Of a DNA stretch of 64,000 nucleotides, positions 52,503-62,334 are shown piece after piece; positions within the stretch are counted from its first letter, which is position 1, and the number at the start of each line of letters is the position of its first letter. The stretch is from assembly GCA_045603085.1 (NCBI GenBank), contig JAZULL010000132.1, positions 27,651 to 91,650 on the forward strand. The letters are read 5' to 3'. This stretch comes from SVQP01 sp045603085. GTDB taxonomy: Bacteria > Bacillota > Clostridia > Oscillospirales > CAG-272. A program made the position numbers and the translations under genes. Under the pieces are notes generated by a model. It was given only the letters and a program-made list of their open reading frames with translations, ran no database searches and was not told where the DNA came from.

Positions 52503-55500
52503 TTATTTAAAAAATTCCGTTATCCTTATATCCACGAATCCGCTATAGCCAAACTTCTTATGAAAAGCAATGTGCGCTGTTCGAGATATAGCATAAATAT
52601 CATCCATATCATTCTTTATTCCTTGAATGTGATGTAATTGAACTTTATACCCATCGGTGCCTATGGGGGCTTTTCCTCGCGCCATTAGGCTCAGATTATC
52701 ATCAGTCAAGTCATAATATGCGCTAGTTTTTTTGGTTGCTGCAGCTTCTTTCCAATACTTAGACTTTGTAGTCCTCCATTTACTGGTTTTGTGCTGACAA
52801 CTGTTGTGCACAAGTATTGTGTCATCACCAATATGATAAGTATGATAATCCTCGACCTCAAAATTATATGTAGTTTCAGGGGCTTCAAGCAGTTCATGTT
52901 GTACTTGTTCTACTACAATATATTCGCCATTAAGCATAACAAGGATATCGCCCGCGCGAAGGTCAATGGCACTTGTCCAGCCCTTTTGAGGCACATAGAA
53001 TGGATGCCCGGGAGTACAAGTGATTTCATCACCATTTACAGTTACATGAACCCATTCTTCAGTTTCGTTGCGGAAAATCTGAACAACTTCCTTGAGAGCA
53101 GTTTCACCGGTTTCTTCATCGGTCGCCCATACCATGTCACCAGGTTTGATGTCTTCAATCGGAACAAGTCCGTTTTTGGTTGCAACAAGAGTTCCGGCAA
53201 TGAAGCATTGAATTGCGCCAAGTTTCTGCCCTATGAACTGGATACCACCAGCCATTACACCACTTGTTATACCTACCCTAAGAGTATCTTTAAGAGAAGG
53301 CTCTCTGCCGTAAGCAATCTTTTCGGTTGCTGCATACGTAGCAGCACTGATTGTTCCTTGAACAACACCAGTTAAGAGAGGCGCCATGCAGGGACATGCA
53401 GCAGTAATCGCACCGCTTACAGCACCTCCAGCAGCCGAAATACCAACAGCCTTCCAGTTGATCTCTTCGCCACTGATTGCCTGAGATATAATACTCGAAA
53501 CAGCACCGCCGACTGCACCAACCGCAGCACCGATTACGATATGCCAGAACTCGCCACCGTCATCGGTACGTGCGATGGGGTTATTATCGCAATAAGCAAA
53601 CAGATTCTTGTCGGTAAAGCCCAAAGGCGATGCAGACAGAACGCTGCTTGTGTCCGCATTCAGGAATCTACCCCACTTCTGATTGTAATAACGGCTACCG
53701 AGGTAGTACATACCAAGATCGTTATCATAATAGTATCCACGGTAACGGAAAGGATTGTACGTGTTCGCTACAAGCTTATCGGTGGAGGAGGCGCTGCTTA
53801 CCACCGATACAGTTGTCATACCCCAAGCATCGTAATTGTAAGTTGCAATTCTGGTTCCGCTCTGGTTATAGATCGCAACGATATCGCCCTGAAGATTCTT
53901 TTCAAACAGATAGTCATTGAAGACTCCGGAAGCAAATGAACGTGCGCGATATCGAATACCTACAGGAGCTTCGCTCTCGTCATACAAATAAATGAGGGTG
54001 TAGGACTCAACATCATCAATGAAAACCGTTTCCTTTACAATCTGCGTTCCGTTCAGCGTGTACTCGTGGCGAGTAACTTTATCCGTATCATTATCGGTAA
54101 TCTCTTTAAAAATTCTGCTACCGGTGTCGTTATAGCCGAAGGTTATTTCCTTGGATGCGCCGTCCTTATAAGAAGCGAGCTGACGACCATTCCAACCGAA
54201 TTCGGAAGCACCTATTGTAAGAGGATTTCCAATAGAATCATACGTAATTGCCTCACCAGTTTGACCATAATAATATGTTAAGAGGTCTCCCCAATTATCA
54301 TTGTCATACGTATAGGAATAATAATTCTGAATTGTTCCAAGAGAACCTGTGGTAAAGGAATACTTAGCCTTACCAGTAATGTTCCCAGCGTTGTCGTAAT
54401 TATAAATGTAGGTGAGACCGATGGGACGGTTGTCTTCACGAACCAATTGTCCCAAATCATCATACTGATATTGATATTGGATGACACCGCTGGCATCTGT
54501 AATTTGGGTAATGTTGCCGTTGGAATCATAGGAATAATTATATGTTGTGGTGCGGTTCCCTACTTTGGATACAATCTGAGCTACCTGAAGCGAGCGGTTT
54601 GTTCCGCTGCTTGTGAAGCCGTATGTCAGGGTATTGGTTACTGTACCCGATGCCGTTGTCATAGATGTCGTCTTCGAGCTGACTCTTTCCAGTGCATCGT
54701 AAGACGGAACAAAACTATATGAAACGGATCCGGATGTGAGCGTCATTTCTGACAGATTATTCTTGTCATTGTAGTTATATGTGTACTTTGTGACAAGGTT
54801 GGCAGAGGACGAAGTCAACGCATAGTCTTGGCTGTGAGAGATCGTGTGAATACGAGACTGCTCATCATAAGTAGTAACGGTGGACGCCAAATTCGTATTT
54901 CCGGAAGATTCAATGAATCCGGTCATGCGATTCTGATCGTCATACTTGTATTGAAATACACGGTTGTTTACGTGATCGCTAAACTTACACATATTCCCGT
55001 TAGCATCGTATTCATACGAGTATGCCTTCGTCTGCGTGCCGTCAATAGTATACCACACCTCAGAGGTTCTGTCAAGTTCATCGTACACATAACGTACGAT
55101 GAGACCGTTGCTGTATGTAGTGGTAGCAAGCTTCCCGTTTTGCGAATTATAAGTCGCACTAATGAGAGTATTGCTGCCCGCCTTAATACTCGTAGTATTG
55201 CCAAAAGTATCATACGCTAAGTTGTACGTGGTGCTTTCAGTAATAATCTGAGTCAGCCTATCTTGAGTGTATACATACTGTACAGACTCGGCGTTAGTAA
55301 TGGCCGAAGGAGTGGAGTTGGAATATGTAACAGGCTCAACCAACGTAAGATTGCCACTGCCATCATAGGTATAAGCCATACCGGAGCTTTGATCGGGATT
55401 GACCACAAATTTCAGTCTTCCATTGTTGGCATCATAGAAATATCGTGTTGTGCGTCCGAGAGAATCAACCTCGGAGGCAACCGATCCGAAAATACGAGAG

Positions 55501-58500
55501 CCGGATGTTACGTTGTAGTTTGTGGTTGTAGAAATGATATTAGCAGGGCTGGTATCCACAAGAGAACTGCCGCTATACTTAACTGTTCTGATGGTAGTAT
55601 TAGTAATTAGACCATAGGAGTTATATGCATAAGTAGTCTTTACACGGGGAGTAAGTGACGGAAGAGTACCGGTGTATTCGCCCTCATACTCATAATAGAC
55701 TTCGGAAGTGATTCTATCGTTGGAGTCAAAAGTGTAGTCGGTTACCCCATTGGTACTTGTGATCTTTCTTGTAAGGTTTGTGGAGGTGTTGTCGTCTGCA
55801 TAGAAATACCATTCTTTGTAGTTGCCGTTGTCATAAGTCTTAGGCATACCACTTTCATAATAGGTATAGCTTTCAGCACTACCATCTCTAACCTCTACAA
55901 CGGAGATGTTGTCAAAGTAAGCAGTGCCAAGCGCAGACTGATAATCATAAACACAGCTTACCTTAATAGTCTTGACAGCACCGCCATCAGCGCAAACATC
56001 GAAGGTTCCACTTATAAACTGCCACTGATTTGCCGGCGTGTTAGCAAAATCAAACCAGAAGGTTTCGGGCTCGGTTTGATTGTAATAAGTGACATCAACC
56101 TTGAGAGCGAATTTGCTCGAAGTATTGGACATCTGCTTGTCTGCCTTTGCAAAACCGGAAATCTTATAGATCTTGGGAGTAGTCAGATCAGTAGAGGAGC
56201 TTGCGTTGAAGACATTGATGGATGCACTATGTGCCTTATCGAGATGACCAACGATTTTGAGGGATTCGCCAAAACGAGTTGCTTCAACATCGGGGGTCCC
56301 CACAGTAACGTAAGTAGCATCGCTTCTTGTCCAACGTATCTCGGGTGTAACCTTAACTGCGCCAGATGCATTCAGACAACAATCCTCGAAGTTGCCAAGC
56401 TCGACCATATTATAGGCACTTACACCCACACTCTTTGCGAGCATAACATTATCGACCATGATAGACTGTGCCGTGGACTGCGAGCCCGTGATCTGGATAA
56501 TGATCTGGTAATTTTCGCTTGTTTCAGTTACATCAAAATTCAAGCTTGCATATGCATAAGCACCGGATGCAGCATATTCATCAACGGGAACAACCTCAGT
56601 AAAGGTGTTGTTCGCGGATTTTGCGATGAGCTTAACGATGGCACCTGTGCAGTTGTTGGTGTTAATATTAAGCGAGAGAGTATAGGAGCCAGCTGTCAAC
56701 TTCGCATACTGAGATATACTGCTTGTTGCACCGCTTGTGGCGGAAATGGTTGCACCGTAAATGCCTGCATATTTTGCAGCAGTTGTTCTGTTCGCTGTGC
56801 CGGAGGTGTACCAGTAATTCATGGCGGTGCTATTCTCAAAACCGCCATTCATAAGATAGTTAGCAGCACTGTCGCTTACATACGAGGAAACACGGATACT
56901 GTTTTTGGATTCGTCCTGAGTGTTGAACTGCCCACTGGAGGCGCCGTAAATAGTAGTACCATTAACATCCATCGAGTAAGCGGTAATCGTCCTACCTGAG
57001 TTGTCAAATACATAGCGAGTGATTATATCGTCACTCGTATTGATAACATCATCGGTTCCACTCGTTCTTACTTCAGTATAATTATCGTAATAAGAAAGAA
57101 GGATCTGCTGACCAGTAGTGAGCGAAGAGAAACCTGCTTTTTCGGTAATGGATGTGACCTTGCCGTTTGTGTAGCCGTAGTTTACTTCATAACCGGAAAG
57201 TTCGTCCCTTGCTTGGGCCAAGCACCCTGTAGAATCGTAGGAGTAGGTCGCCGTTGCATCAACAGTGATATAGGAGTTGCTACCGTTCTGCATAAAATCG
57301 GCCCAGTTATCAACAGACGTGCTGCCGGTTTGATGAGCGTATACGATCTTGCGGAGATAGCCACCGTTATCAGGCGAGAGGTCTGTTCCATTATAGGTAG
57401 TGGAATAATAGAAGATTGCAGCTTCCTGCGAGGACTCGTTCAAAATTCGCTTGATCTTACCACTTGCATTGTGAGCAATCTTAAGAGAAGTGATCGAGGA
57501 AAATCCATTAGGAACAAGCGCAATAGAGGAATTGCGCCCCCAGGAGTTGGGGTTGAAAGAGATGTAGTTGCCACTCACATCCGTAATCTGACTGAGAACA
57601 CCACCTGCTTTCAAGTAAGAAGAATCCGATGTCGTTCTGGTAAAGGTACGAACAGTGTTGCCTGAATCGGTAATTGTGTAGGAAGAGGTGTCGACAGCTA
57701 AAGTCATTTGAAGTCCGTCTTCATCTCTATATACCGTGTTACCATTTGCGTCAAGACAAGGAGTAAAATAATGTTCGGTACCATCGGCATCAGACCAAAC
57801 GTAGTAGGTAACTTCGGTATTGTTATCACCCATATAGGTGCGTTCAACAACCGACTCTTGCATACTCCACTTAAAGCCAGATCCGGCAGCGGAACTGAGA
57901 TATGGAACTTCAGAATTGCTGTAGATGTTGGTGTAATTCTTAATTGCCGTGTTATACGTGAGCGTAGGAGTATAGGGCATAAGACTATCGGTGGTGCTCA
58001 GTGTGCCAATCGTGAACGAGAGATCACCGGTAGCATTATTTACGTGACCGGAACCTGCGATACCAGCACTTTGAGACGTCATAGTCCAATAATCCTCAAT
58101 ACCCTTCATGTCCTTATAGGAGATAATGAGCTTGGGACGATATGACAGAAAGTAATCATTGGAATAGAAATACGTATTACTTGCCGGGTATTCTTCAGAA
58201 CCGCGATTTATATCAGAAATCGTAAGGCCATAATTCGGCTGCCCCGAGTACCAGTTCTTAACAATAGAGGTAACATTCCAAGTCAGCCAATCGACATCTG
58301 TAGCACCATCCACTACGGACAACACATTAAAGTCGGTATAGCCATCTAAATCATAATTACCAGCAGGTGAACTAGCTTTGTAATCATTCCACGTCAGGGT
58401 CTCGTCCCAATCAGTGAGAACCGGAAAAACTCCCATATAGGTTGGGTATGTTCCAGATTGTACGGACAAGATCTCTAATGAGAATTCCGCATTTGTGATG

Positions 58501-59552
58501 TATGCATCATTAGGAAGAGTAGGCAGAGTATTGGTTTTCCAATAAAGTTGTGTGGTATTACCTACAATTAGATGATCTTCATCAGCAGGAGCATTCGTTG
58601 GAGAAGCAGAATTTATATATGTATCAGTTACGGTTGACCCGGAAGGAATATAAATAGGCGGGTCGATTGTTACGGGAAATGCTCTGTCATCAGCGTTCAT
58701 CCACGCAGGATCAGCGCTTACTGTAAGAGCAAATGTTTTGTTACCGGTAGTCTCGAGCGAATACATCGAGTAAGAGTTATCTGCATATTCACCATTCGCG
58801 TCATAAACGATTGGTGCAGGAATATAGTAGATAACTTCGTTTGTGTTTGGATCGAAGATTGAAACGCTACCGTTTTCATCGAGTTTAGCATCAAGATTGT
58901 TCAGCTTGACTGTGAAGGTATAGCTATACGAATCTTGTCGTTTTTTTACAATGAGATTTTCCTTAATATTGCCGGAGTTTATAACATATTGGAGATCCAC
59001 ATTAGTCAAGATATCTTCGTAGATGATTTCCGAAGTAAGGTTCTCAAGCATCATCATCTTATGAAGCTTGGTTTCACTTTCGGAGTCAGCTTCGGCATTT
59101 GTGATCTCACCCTTAGTCTTCTTGATAGCATAATTAAGGCTCATAGTGATCTTATAATTGCCATCGTGAAGCGTGAACAAATTCTCGTTTCCGGTAATCT
59201 TCTTAGCAAACCTAATCTTCGCATTATTCGTGGAATATTCATTGCCAATATCGGAAAGAGAGTTGTCGATATCTTGCCATTCGCCGTTTTCGTCCAAATA
59301 ATGGACCGGAACATCATATTGGGCCGCTATGTATGAGCCGTCTTCAAGCCTGAAGTGCTTAACAGACTCGTCGCGCAGTTCCTCGACTTCAAACGCTTCG
59401 CTAAGCCTGTCAAGCGATTTATCAACAGACGAATCATCTGAAGCCCCCAGATCAATAGCAAACGCAGAAAGAGGCAGCGCAGTCAGTATCATCAAAACAG
59501 ATAAAAACGCTGCAAGAGATTTGATACCGAATGATTTTAAAGTCCTTTTCAT
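52503..59552 (-). CDS. Secreted Rhs/YD-repeat polymorphic toxin with HINT and HNH (LHH) nuclease
   Basis: Encodes 2349 aa from ATG 59552 (AAAGGAAA site). A Sec signal peptide covers ~1-32 (SFGIKSLAAFLSVLMILTAL, AFA-ID cleavage). Residues ~290-480 look like a DNRLRE-type beta domain, then a CBM-like part (MNGGFENS...NYWYTSG), then a long YD-repeat shell ending in the core motif RYRGYYYDNDLGMYYLGSR. After an Ala/Gly-rich segment, residues ~2116-2250 are a HINT domain (CFIAGTLVATKNGLVPIEDI ... VHN-SC) that should cleave at the Asn-Ser junction. The freed 99-residue tip has VQLHHIQG then RTAHIAFHKK, the LHH-type HNH nuclease pattern. Target cells are unknown. Two promoters lie upstream, one LytTR-linked. 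Confidence 0.88.
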   Translation of the reverse strand: MKRTLKSFGIKSLAAFLSVLMILTALPLSAFAIDLGASDDSSVDKSLDRLSEAFEVEELRDESVKHFRLEDGSYIAAQYDVPVHYLDENGEWQDIDNSLSDIGNEYSTNNAKIRFAKKITGNENLFTLHDGNYKITMSLNYAIKKTKGEITNAEADSESETKLHKMMMLENLTSEIIYEDILTNVDLQYVINSGNIKENLIVKKRQDSYSYTFTVKLNNLDAKLDENGSVSIFDPNTNEVIYYIPAPIVYDANGEYADNSYSMYSLETTGNKTFALTVSADPAWMNADDRAFPVTIDPPIYIPSGSTVTDTYINSASPTNAPADEDHLIVGNTTQLYWKTNTLPTLPNDAYITNAEFSLEILSVQSGTYPTYMGVFPVLTDWDETLTWNDYKASSPAGNYDLDGYTDFNVLSVVDGATDVDWLTWNVTSIVKNWYSGQPNYGLTISDINRGSEEYPASNTYFYSNDYFLSYRPKLIISYKDMKGIEDYWTMTSQSAGIAGSGHVNNATGDLSFTIGTLSTTDSLMPYTPTLTYNTAIKNYTNIYSNSEVPYLSSAAGSGFKWSMQESVVERTYMGDNNTEVTYYVWSDADGTEHYFTPCLDANGNTVYRDEDGLQMTLAVDTSSYTITDSGNTVRTFTRTTSDSSYLKAGGVLSQITDVSGNYISFNPNSWGRNSSIALVPNGFSSITSLKIAHNASGKIKRILNESSQEAAIFYYSTTYNGTDLSPDNGGYLRKIVYAHQTGSTSVDNWADFMQNGSNSYITVDATATYSYDSTGCLAQARDELSGYEVNYGYTNGKVTSITEKAGFSSLTTGQQILLSYYDNYTEVRTSGTDDVINTSDDIITRYVFDNSGRTITAYSMDVNGTTIYGASSGQFNTQDESKNSIRVSSYVSDSAANYLMNGGFENSTAMNYWYTSGTANRTTAAKYAGIYGATISATSGATSSISQYAKLTAGSYTLSLNINTNNCTGAIVKLIAKSANNTFTEVVPVDEYAASGAYAYASLNFDVTETSENYQIIIQITGSQSTAQSIMVDNVMLAKSVGVSAYNMVELGNFEDCCLNASGAVKVTPEIRWTRSDATYVTVGTPDVEATRFGESLKIVGHLDKAHSASINVFNASSSTDLTTPKIYKISGFAKADKQMSNTSSKFALKVDVTYYNQTEPETFWFDFANTPANQWQFISGTFDVCADGGAVKTIKVSCVYDYQSALGTAYFDNISVVEVRDGSAESYTYYESGMPKTYDNGNYKEWYFYADDNTSTNLTRKITSTNGVTDYTFDSNDRITSEVYYEYEGEYTGTLPSLTPRVKTTYAYNSYGLITNTTIRTVKYSGSSLVDTSPANIISTTTNYNVTSGSRIFGSVASEVDSLGRTTRYFYDANNGRLKFVVNPDQSSGMAYTYDGSGNLTLVEPVTYSNSTPSAITNAESVQYVYTQDRLTQIITESTTYNLAYDTFGNTTSIKAGSNTLISATYNSQNGKLATTTYSNGLIVRYVYDELDRTSEVWYTIDGTQTKAYSYEYDANGNMCKFSDHVNNRVFQYKYDDQNRMTGFIESSGNTNLASTVTTYDEQSRIHTISHSQDYALTSSSANLVTKYTYNYNDKNNLSEMTLTSGSVSYSFVPSYDALERVSSKTTSMTTASGTVTNTLTYGFTSSGTNRSLQVAQIVSKVGNRTTTYNYSYDSNGNITQITDASGVIQYQYQYDDLGQLVREDNRPIGLTYIYNYDNAGNITGKAKYSFTTGSLGTIQNYYSYTYDNDNWGDLLTYYYGQTGEAITYDSIGNPLTIGASEFGWNGRQLASYKDGASKEITFGYNDTGSRIFKEITDNDTDKVTRHEYTLNGTQIVKETVFIDDVESYTLIYLYDESEAPVGIRYRARSFASGVFNDYLFEKNLQGDIVAIYNQSGTRIATYNYDAWGMTTVSVVSSASSTDKLVANTYNPFRYRGYYYDNDLGMYYLGSRYYNQKWGRFLNADTSSVLSASPLGFTDKNLFAYCDNNPIARTDDGGEFWHIVIGAAVGAVGGAVSSIISQAISGEEINWKAVGISAAGGAVSGAITAACPCMAPLLTGVVQGTISAATYAATEKIAYGREPSLKDTLRVGITSGVMAGGIQFIGQKLGAIQCFIAGTLVATKNGLVPIEDIKPGDMVWATDEETGETALKEVVQIFRNETEEWVHVTVNGDEITCTPGHPFYVPQKGWTSAIDLRAGDILVMLNGEYIVVEQVQHELLEAPETTYNFEVEDYHTYHIGDDTILVHNSCQHKTSKWRTTKSKYWKEAAATKKTSAYYDLTDDNLSLMARGKAPIGTDGYKVQLHHIQGIKNDMDDIYAISRTAHIAFHKKFGYSGFVDIRITEFFK

Positions 59553-59615
59553 GGTATTTCCTTTCTTTGATGGTGATTAGTATACGGATGACAAATTGCC
59601 TAGGGAGAAAATGAA

Positions 59616-59643
59616 ATTATATCAGTGTAAATTATGCAGTCAA
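59616..59643 (-). promoter_or_regulatory. Proximal promoter of the Rhs gene
   Basis: Minus strand: TTGACT (59643-59638), 16-bp spacer, TATAAT (59621-59616), 63 bp upstream of the start codon. No LytTR repeats are beside it, so the Rhs gene may have a basal and an inducible promoter. Confidence 0.7.
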
Positions 59644-59731
59644 CAGAAAGTAAAAGGAAAACTATTCATAATCCGCTAAAGACATGTTGGATCATAATGA
59701 AATCACATAAAACCCGATTCTTTCAAACTTA

Positions 59732-59848
59732 TTATAGATGTAATATTAATTCTCCGCAAACATCTTTACAGGTTTCAAATATAAAATCAACTCGTGTAGT
59801 CCATGGTAACGTACCTCTCTTTCGTTTGTCATTTAAACTGGTGATCAA
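59732..59848 (-). CDS. Possible 38-aa peptide with TTG start in the Rhs leader
   Basis: TTG 59848 has AGGAG at 7-bp spacing; the frame runs 38 codons to TAA 59734-59732 and includes VDFIFETCKDVCGELI. It would be the first frame with a good ribosome site on the transcript from the LytTR promoter at 60046-60107. It may be chance; the rest of 59644-60040 holds no other gene. Confidence 0.3.
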   Translation of the reverse strand: MITSLNDKRKRGTLPWTTRVDFIFETCKDVCGELILHL

Positions 59849-60045
59849 CGATTATCTCCTGTTATTGCTTTTCACACGCTTCTGACCCCAAGCAAAATCT
59901 TTAAAAAAGCAAGAGAAAACAAGCAAAAGTGACTTATGTCACATCTAATGACTGAATTCTTTTCCCTTGCGCTCGAGTTAATAAAACATCGAGCTTACTG
60001 CCCGTTTTCGCTATACAGTGAATGTCTACAGTTTCTCTAGAATAC

Positions 60046-60107
60046 AGAATATCACACAGAAAAAACATGGTCAAGCATTTGGGATAAACAACGACCTTTA
60101 GGGATAA
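60046..60107 (-). promoter_or_regulatory. LytTR-type promoter 3, Rhs locus
   Basis: Minus strand: TTGACC (60074-60069), 17-bp spacer, TATTCT (60051-60046). GGGATA at 60081 and 60101, 20 bp apart, begins 6 bp beyond the -35. It drives a ~490-nt leader ahead of the Rhs start codon. Confidence 0.78.
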
Positions 60108-60112
60108 ATAAA

Positions 60113-60142
60113 TGCCATTCCCTAACAATACAAGGAATGGCA
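60113..60142 (-). terminator. Terminator of the agrA-agrC unit
   Basis: TGCCATTCC (60113-60121) pairs with 60134-60142, 22 bp past the stop of the kinase gene. The minus strand continues TTTATTTATCCC, overlapping the next LytTR repeat. Its stem is shared with the terminator at 51507-51544. Confidence 0.75.
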
Positions 60143-60163
60143 CTTACTATATTCAAATTATAC

Positions 60164-61471
60164 TCAATTAGGCAATTGGGTTATATCCGGCAAAACGATC
60201 TGCACACCAAACATATCATCTTTTTCAAAATAATCAATAAGACCATTATATTTCTTCACAGTTGTTTCAACGATTTGATGCCCCATCCCGTGTAGTTCCG
60301 GTGCTTCTTTTGTGGATTTCAATCTTTGATTATTTTGTAACACAGATTCTTTAACTGTATTCTTACATATTATGATTCTATTAGAGTTCTTGCGCAAAAA
60401 TAAGAGTTCTATTCGTTTAGAGGAAATAACATGATCCTGCGCTTCGATGGCGTTATCCAATATATTCCCCAGGATACATGCTAAATCAACATCGGCAATA
60501 TCTGCATAATTACCGACATAACCAGATATTAACACTTCCACATTATCTAAGGTGGACAGTTTTGTGTTAATCAGATAATCTATCACAGAATTGCCCGATT
60601 GAATCAAATTCCCCATAGACTCAATTGTACCGTAGAGTTGGGTCACATATTTTTGGCAAGATTCAATATCCCCCTCATTTAGATGCCCTTTCAATACAGA
60701 AAAGTGATTTTTTAAATCATGCTTAACCTGTCGAATATTGTTCCATATAACAGTTACCTCCTCCACTCGACTTTTTTCAAAAGTCATTCGATCCTGTATC
60801 AACATCAAATCATACTTGCTCTTTAATAATGATTGAACCTGATATATCATCAGGTAAAGAATAACATTTAATAAAATCAATAGGGCGGCTAAAGCCAAAA
60901 CTAATATTTCAACCTCATAACTCGGATTAGAAACTGCCAGTTTCATCAAAAAGCCAAGGGCAAAAGCGGTAGCAATCGTGAATAGAAATGAAAGAACCCC
61001 ATTCTTCCAATCAAGTGTTCTGTCTTTCCCAAATATTTTTAGAAGCAACCGGTAAAATGCAAAGTGCATCAATTTGCACACCAGTAAATATATAACTCGC
61101 AAATAAGAATCTGATCCATGAATGACTGCATCAATATCTTCAATAGCAACTGAAAACACTGAATAGACAAGGTTTCCGGTTAACATAATCACAATCAAAT
61201 ATAGAAACGCCGCAAATATAGATTTTATTATTGGCTTTCGCTGCAAAGTTACAGAATATCCAACAGAGACAACTACAGCACCTATGAGTGCGACCATATC
61301 AAAAGCAGGAAGAACTGTGTCAATAAACAATTGATAGACCAAAAGAAGCACCACCCAAATAAGAGCCTTGGGTTTCTTCCACACAGAAACAGAATGATAA
61401 CAAGAAACGAACCATGCTAAAAAGACCACATCAATAATTGTTGCTATTATTTCAATAATGGTATATATCAT
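60164..61471 (-). CDS. agrC: AgrC-type sensor histidine kinase
   Basis: Encodes 435 aa. The start is ATG 61471, which overlaps the stop of the regulator gene (ATGA); AGGAGG lies 11 bp upstream. The GTG at 61483 touches the ribosome site and is rejected. Six to seven membrane helices fill residues 1-~215, then the phospho-acceptor His (~251, RQVKHDLKNHFSVL) and the GHKL ATPase N box (LGNILDNAIEA) and GMGHQIV. It should sense the AgrD-derived cyclic peptide at the membrane and phosphorylate the LytTR regulator. Confidence 0.88.
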   Translation of the reverse strand: MIYTIIEIIATIIDVVFLAWFVSCYHSVSVWKKPKALIWVVLLLVYQLFIDTVLPAFDMVALIGAVVVSVGYSVTLQRKPIIKSIFAAFLYLIVIMLTGNLVYSVFSVAIEDIDAVIHGSDSYLRVIYLLVCKLMHFAFYRLLLKIFGKDRTLDWKNGVLSFLFTIATAFALGFLMKLAVSNPSYEVEILVLALAALLILLNVILYLMIYQVQSLLKSKYDLMLIQDRMTFEKSRVEEVTVIWNNIRQVKHDLKNHFSVLKGHLNEGDIESCQKYVTQLYGTIESMGNLIQSGNSVIDYLINTKLSTLDNVEVLISGYVGNYADIADVDLACILGNILDNAIEAQDHVISSKRIELLFLRKNSNRIIICKNTVKESVLQNNQRLKSTKEAPELHGMGHQIVETTVKKYNGLIDYFEKDDMFGVQIVLPDITQLPN

Positions 61472-62199
61472 GTATTGAAGCACCTCCTAATGTAGTCCAT
61501 ATATGTTTTCTTAAATTCCTGCAATCTTCTCTGAGCAATAGGAAGTGTGACATTTTTTACGAGCACAAAACCTTTTTCAAGAATTCGATCCACATGCTCA
61601 AGATTAATCAAAAATGCCGAATGAATACGAAAAAAATCATAAGACATCACTTCTTTTTCAAAAGTCGCCAATGTCCCTCTGCAAACATATTCTTTATTGT
61701 GAATCAGATGAAACGTACAATAGTTTCGATTGCTTTCCACATATAAAATCGAAGATATATCCACTCTCTTGATTCCCTGTGTTGTCGTGAGCGTTATTTG
61801 TCTTTCTGTCTCGTTCATTTTCTCAACAATCCGCTTTATGACGGTAGGTAATTCTTTAGAAATTTGCGATTTTCGAAGATATGCAAACGGATAGTATTCA
61901 AATGAACTGTAAACAAAATTATCATAGGCAGACATAAATACAATTTTTATCTGCGGATATTCGACGCAAAGTATTTTTGCCATATCAAAACCGGTTAAAC
62001 CTGGCATATCAATATCCAGCATCAATACGTCGACATGATTCTCAGCAATGTATTTCATTGCTTCTTCAGCACTTCCAAATGCAGGTCCGATTGAGAAATC
62101 TATCCCGCGAGGAACGACCGTTGAGCATACTCTTTGCACGTGTTTTGTTAACCATGTTAAATACTGACTATTATCGTCGCAGAAGATAATATTGAACAC
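61468..62199 (-). CDS. agrA: AgrA-type response regulator with LytTR DNA-binding domain
   Basis: Encodes 243 aa. It starts with GTG at 62199 (GAGG, 7-bp spacing); the ATG just upstream is in another frame. The receiver has the acidic pocket FCDDN and phospho-acceptor Asp62 (VLMLDIDMPG). The C-terminal LytTR domain spans ~135-240 (ILYVESNRNYCTFHL, FFRIHSAFLINLEHVDRI). LytTR proteins bind direct repeats about two helical turns apart, exactly the arrangement at the four promoters of this window. It has its own promoter without such repeats, so it is made ahead of induction. Confidence 0.9.
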   Translation of the reverse strand: MFNIIFCDDNSQYLTWLTKHVQRVCSTVVPRGIDFSIGPAFGSAEEAMKYIAENHVDVLMLDIDMPGLTGFDMAKILCVEYPQIKIVFMSAYDNFVYSSFEYYPFAYLRKSQISKELPTVIKRIVEKMNETERQITLTTTQGIKRVDISSILYVESNRNYCTFHLIHNKEYVCRGTLATFEKEVMSYDFFRIHSAFLINLEHVDRILEKGFVLVKNVTLPIAQRRLQEFKKTYMDYIRRCFNT

Positions 62200-62257
62200 A
62201 TCCGTACCTCACTTTCGTTGATAGATCGGGATCATAAGACACCAAATTTCACACAAT

Positions 62258-62286
62258 ATTATACCATTATTTCAGGATTTTTTCAA
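62258..62286 (-). promoter_or_regulatory. Constitutive-type promoter of agrA-agrC
   Basis: Minus strand: TTGAAA (62286-62281), 17-bp spacer, TATAAT (62263-62258). No GGGATA repeats are present. About 60 bp upstream of the GTG start. Confidence 0.78.
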
Positions 62287-62295
62287 GGGAGTTCA

Positions 62296-62331
62296 AAAAA
62301 TTCGGGACGCGCATTTGCATCCCGAATTTTT
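62296..62331 (-). terminator. Terminator of agrBD
   Basis: AAAAATTCGGGA (62296-62307) pairs with 62320-62331, with a T-rich minus-strand tail, 4 bp after the agrD stop. It separates agrBD from agrA-agrC. Confidence 0.8.
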
Positions 62332-62334
62332 ATG

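Noticed and set aside
59575..59885. Plus-strand frames near the Rhs promoter
   Set aside because: No ribosome site; they overlap the promoter and leader of the minus-strand Rhs gene.
59934..60143. 69-codon minus frame upstream of the Rhs gene
   Set aside because: It runs through a terminator, LytTR repeats and promoter, so its start could not be transcribed from them; no ribosome site.
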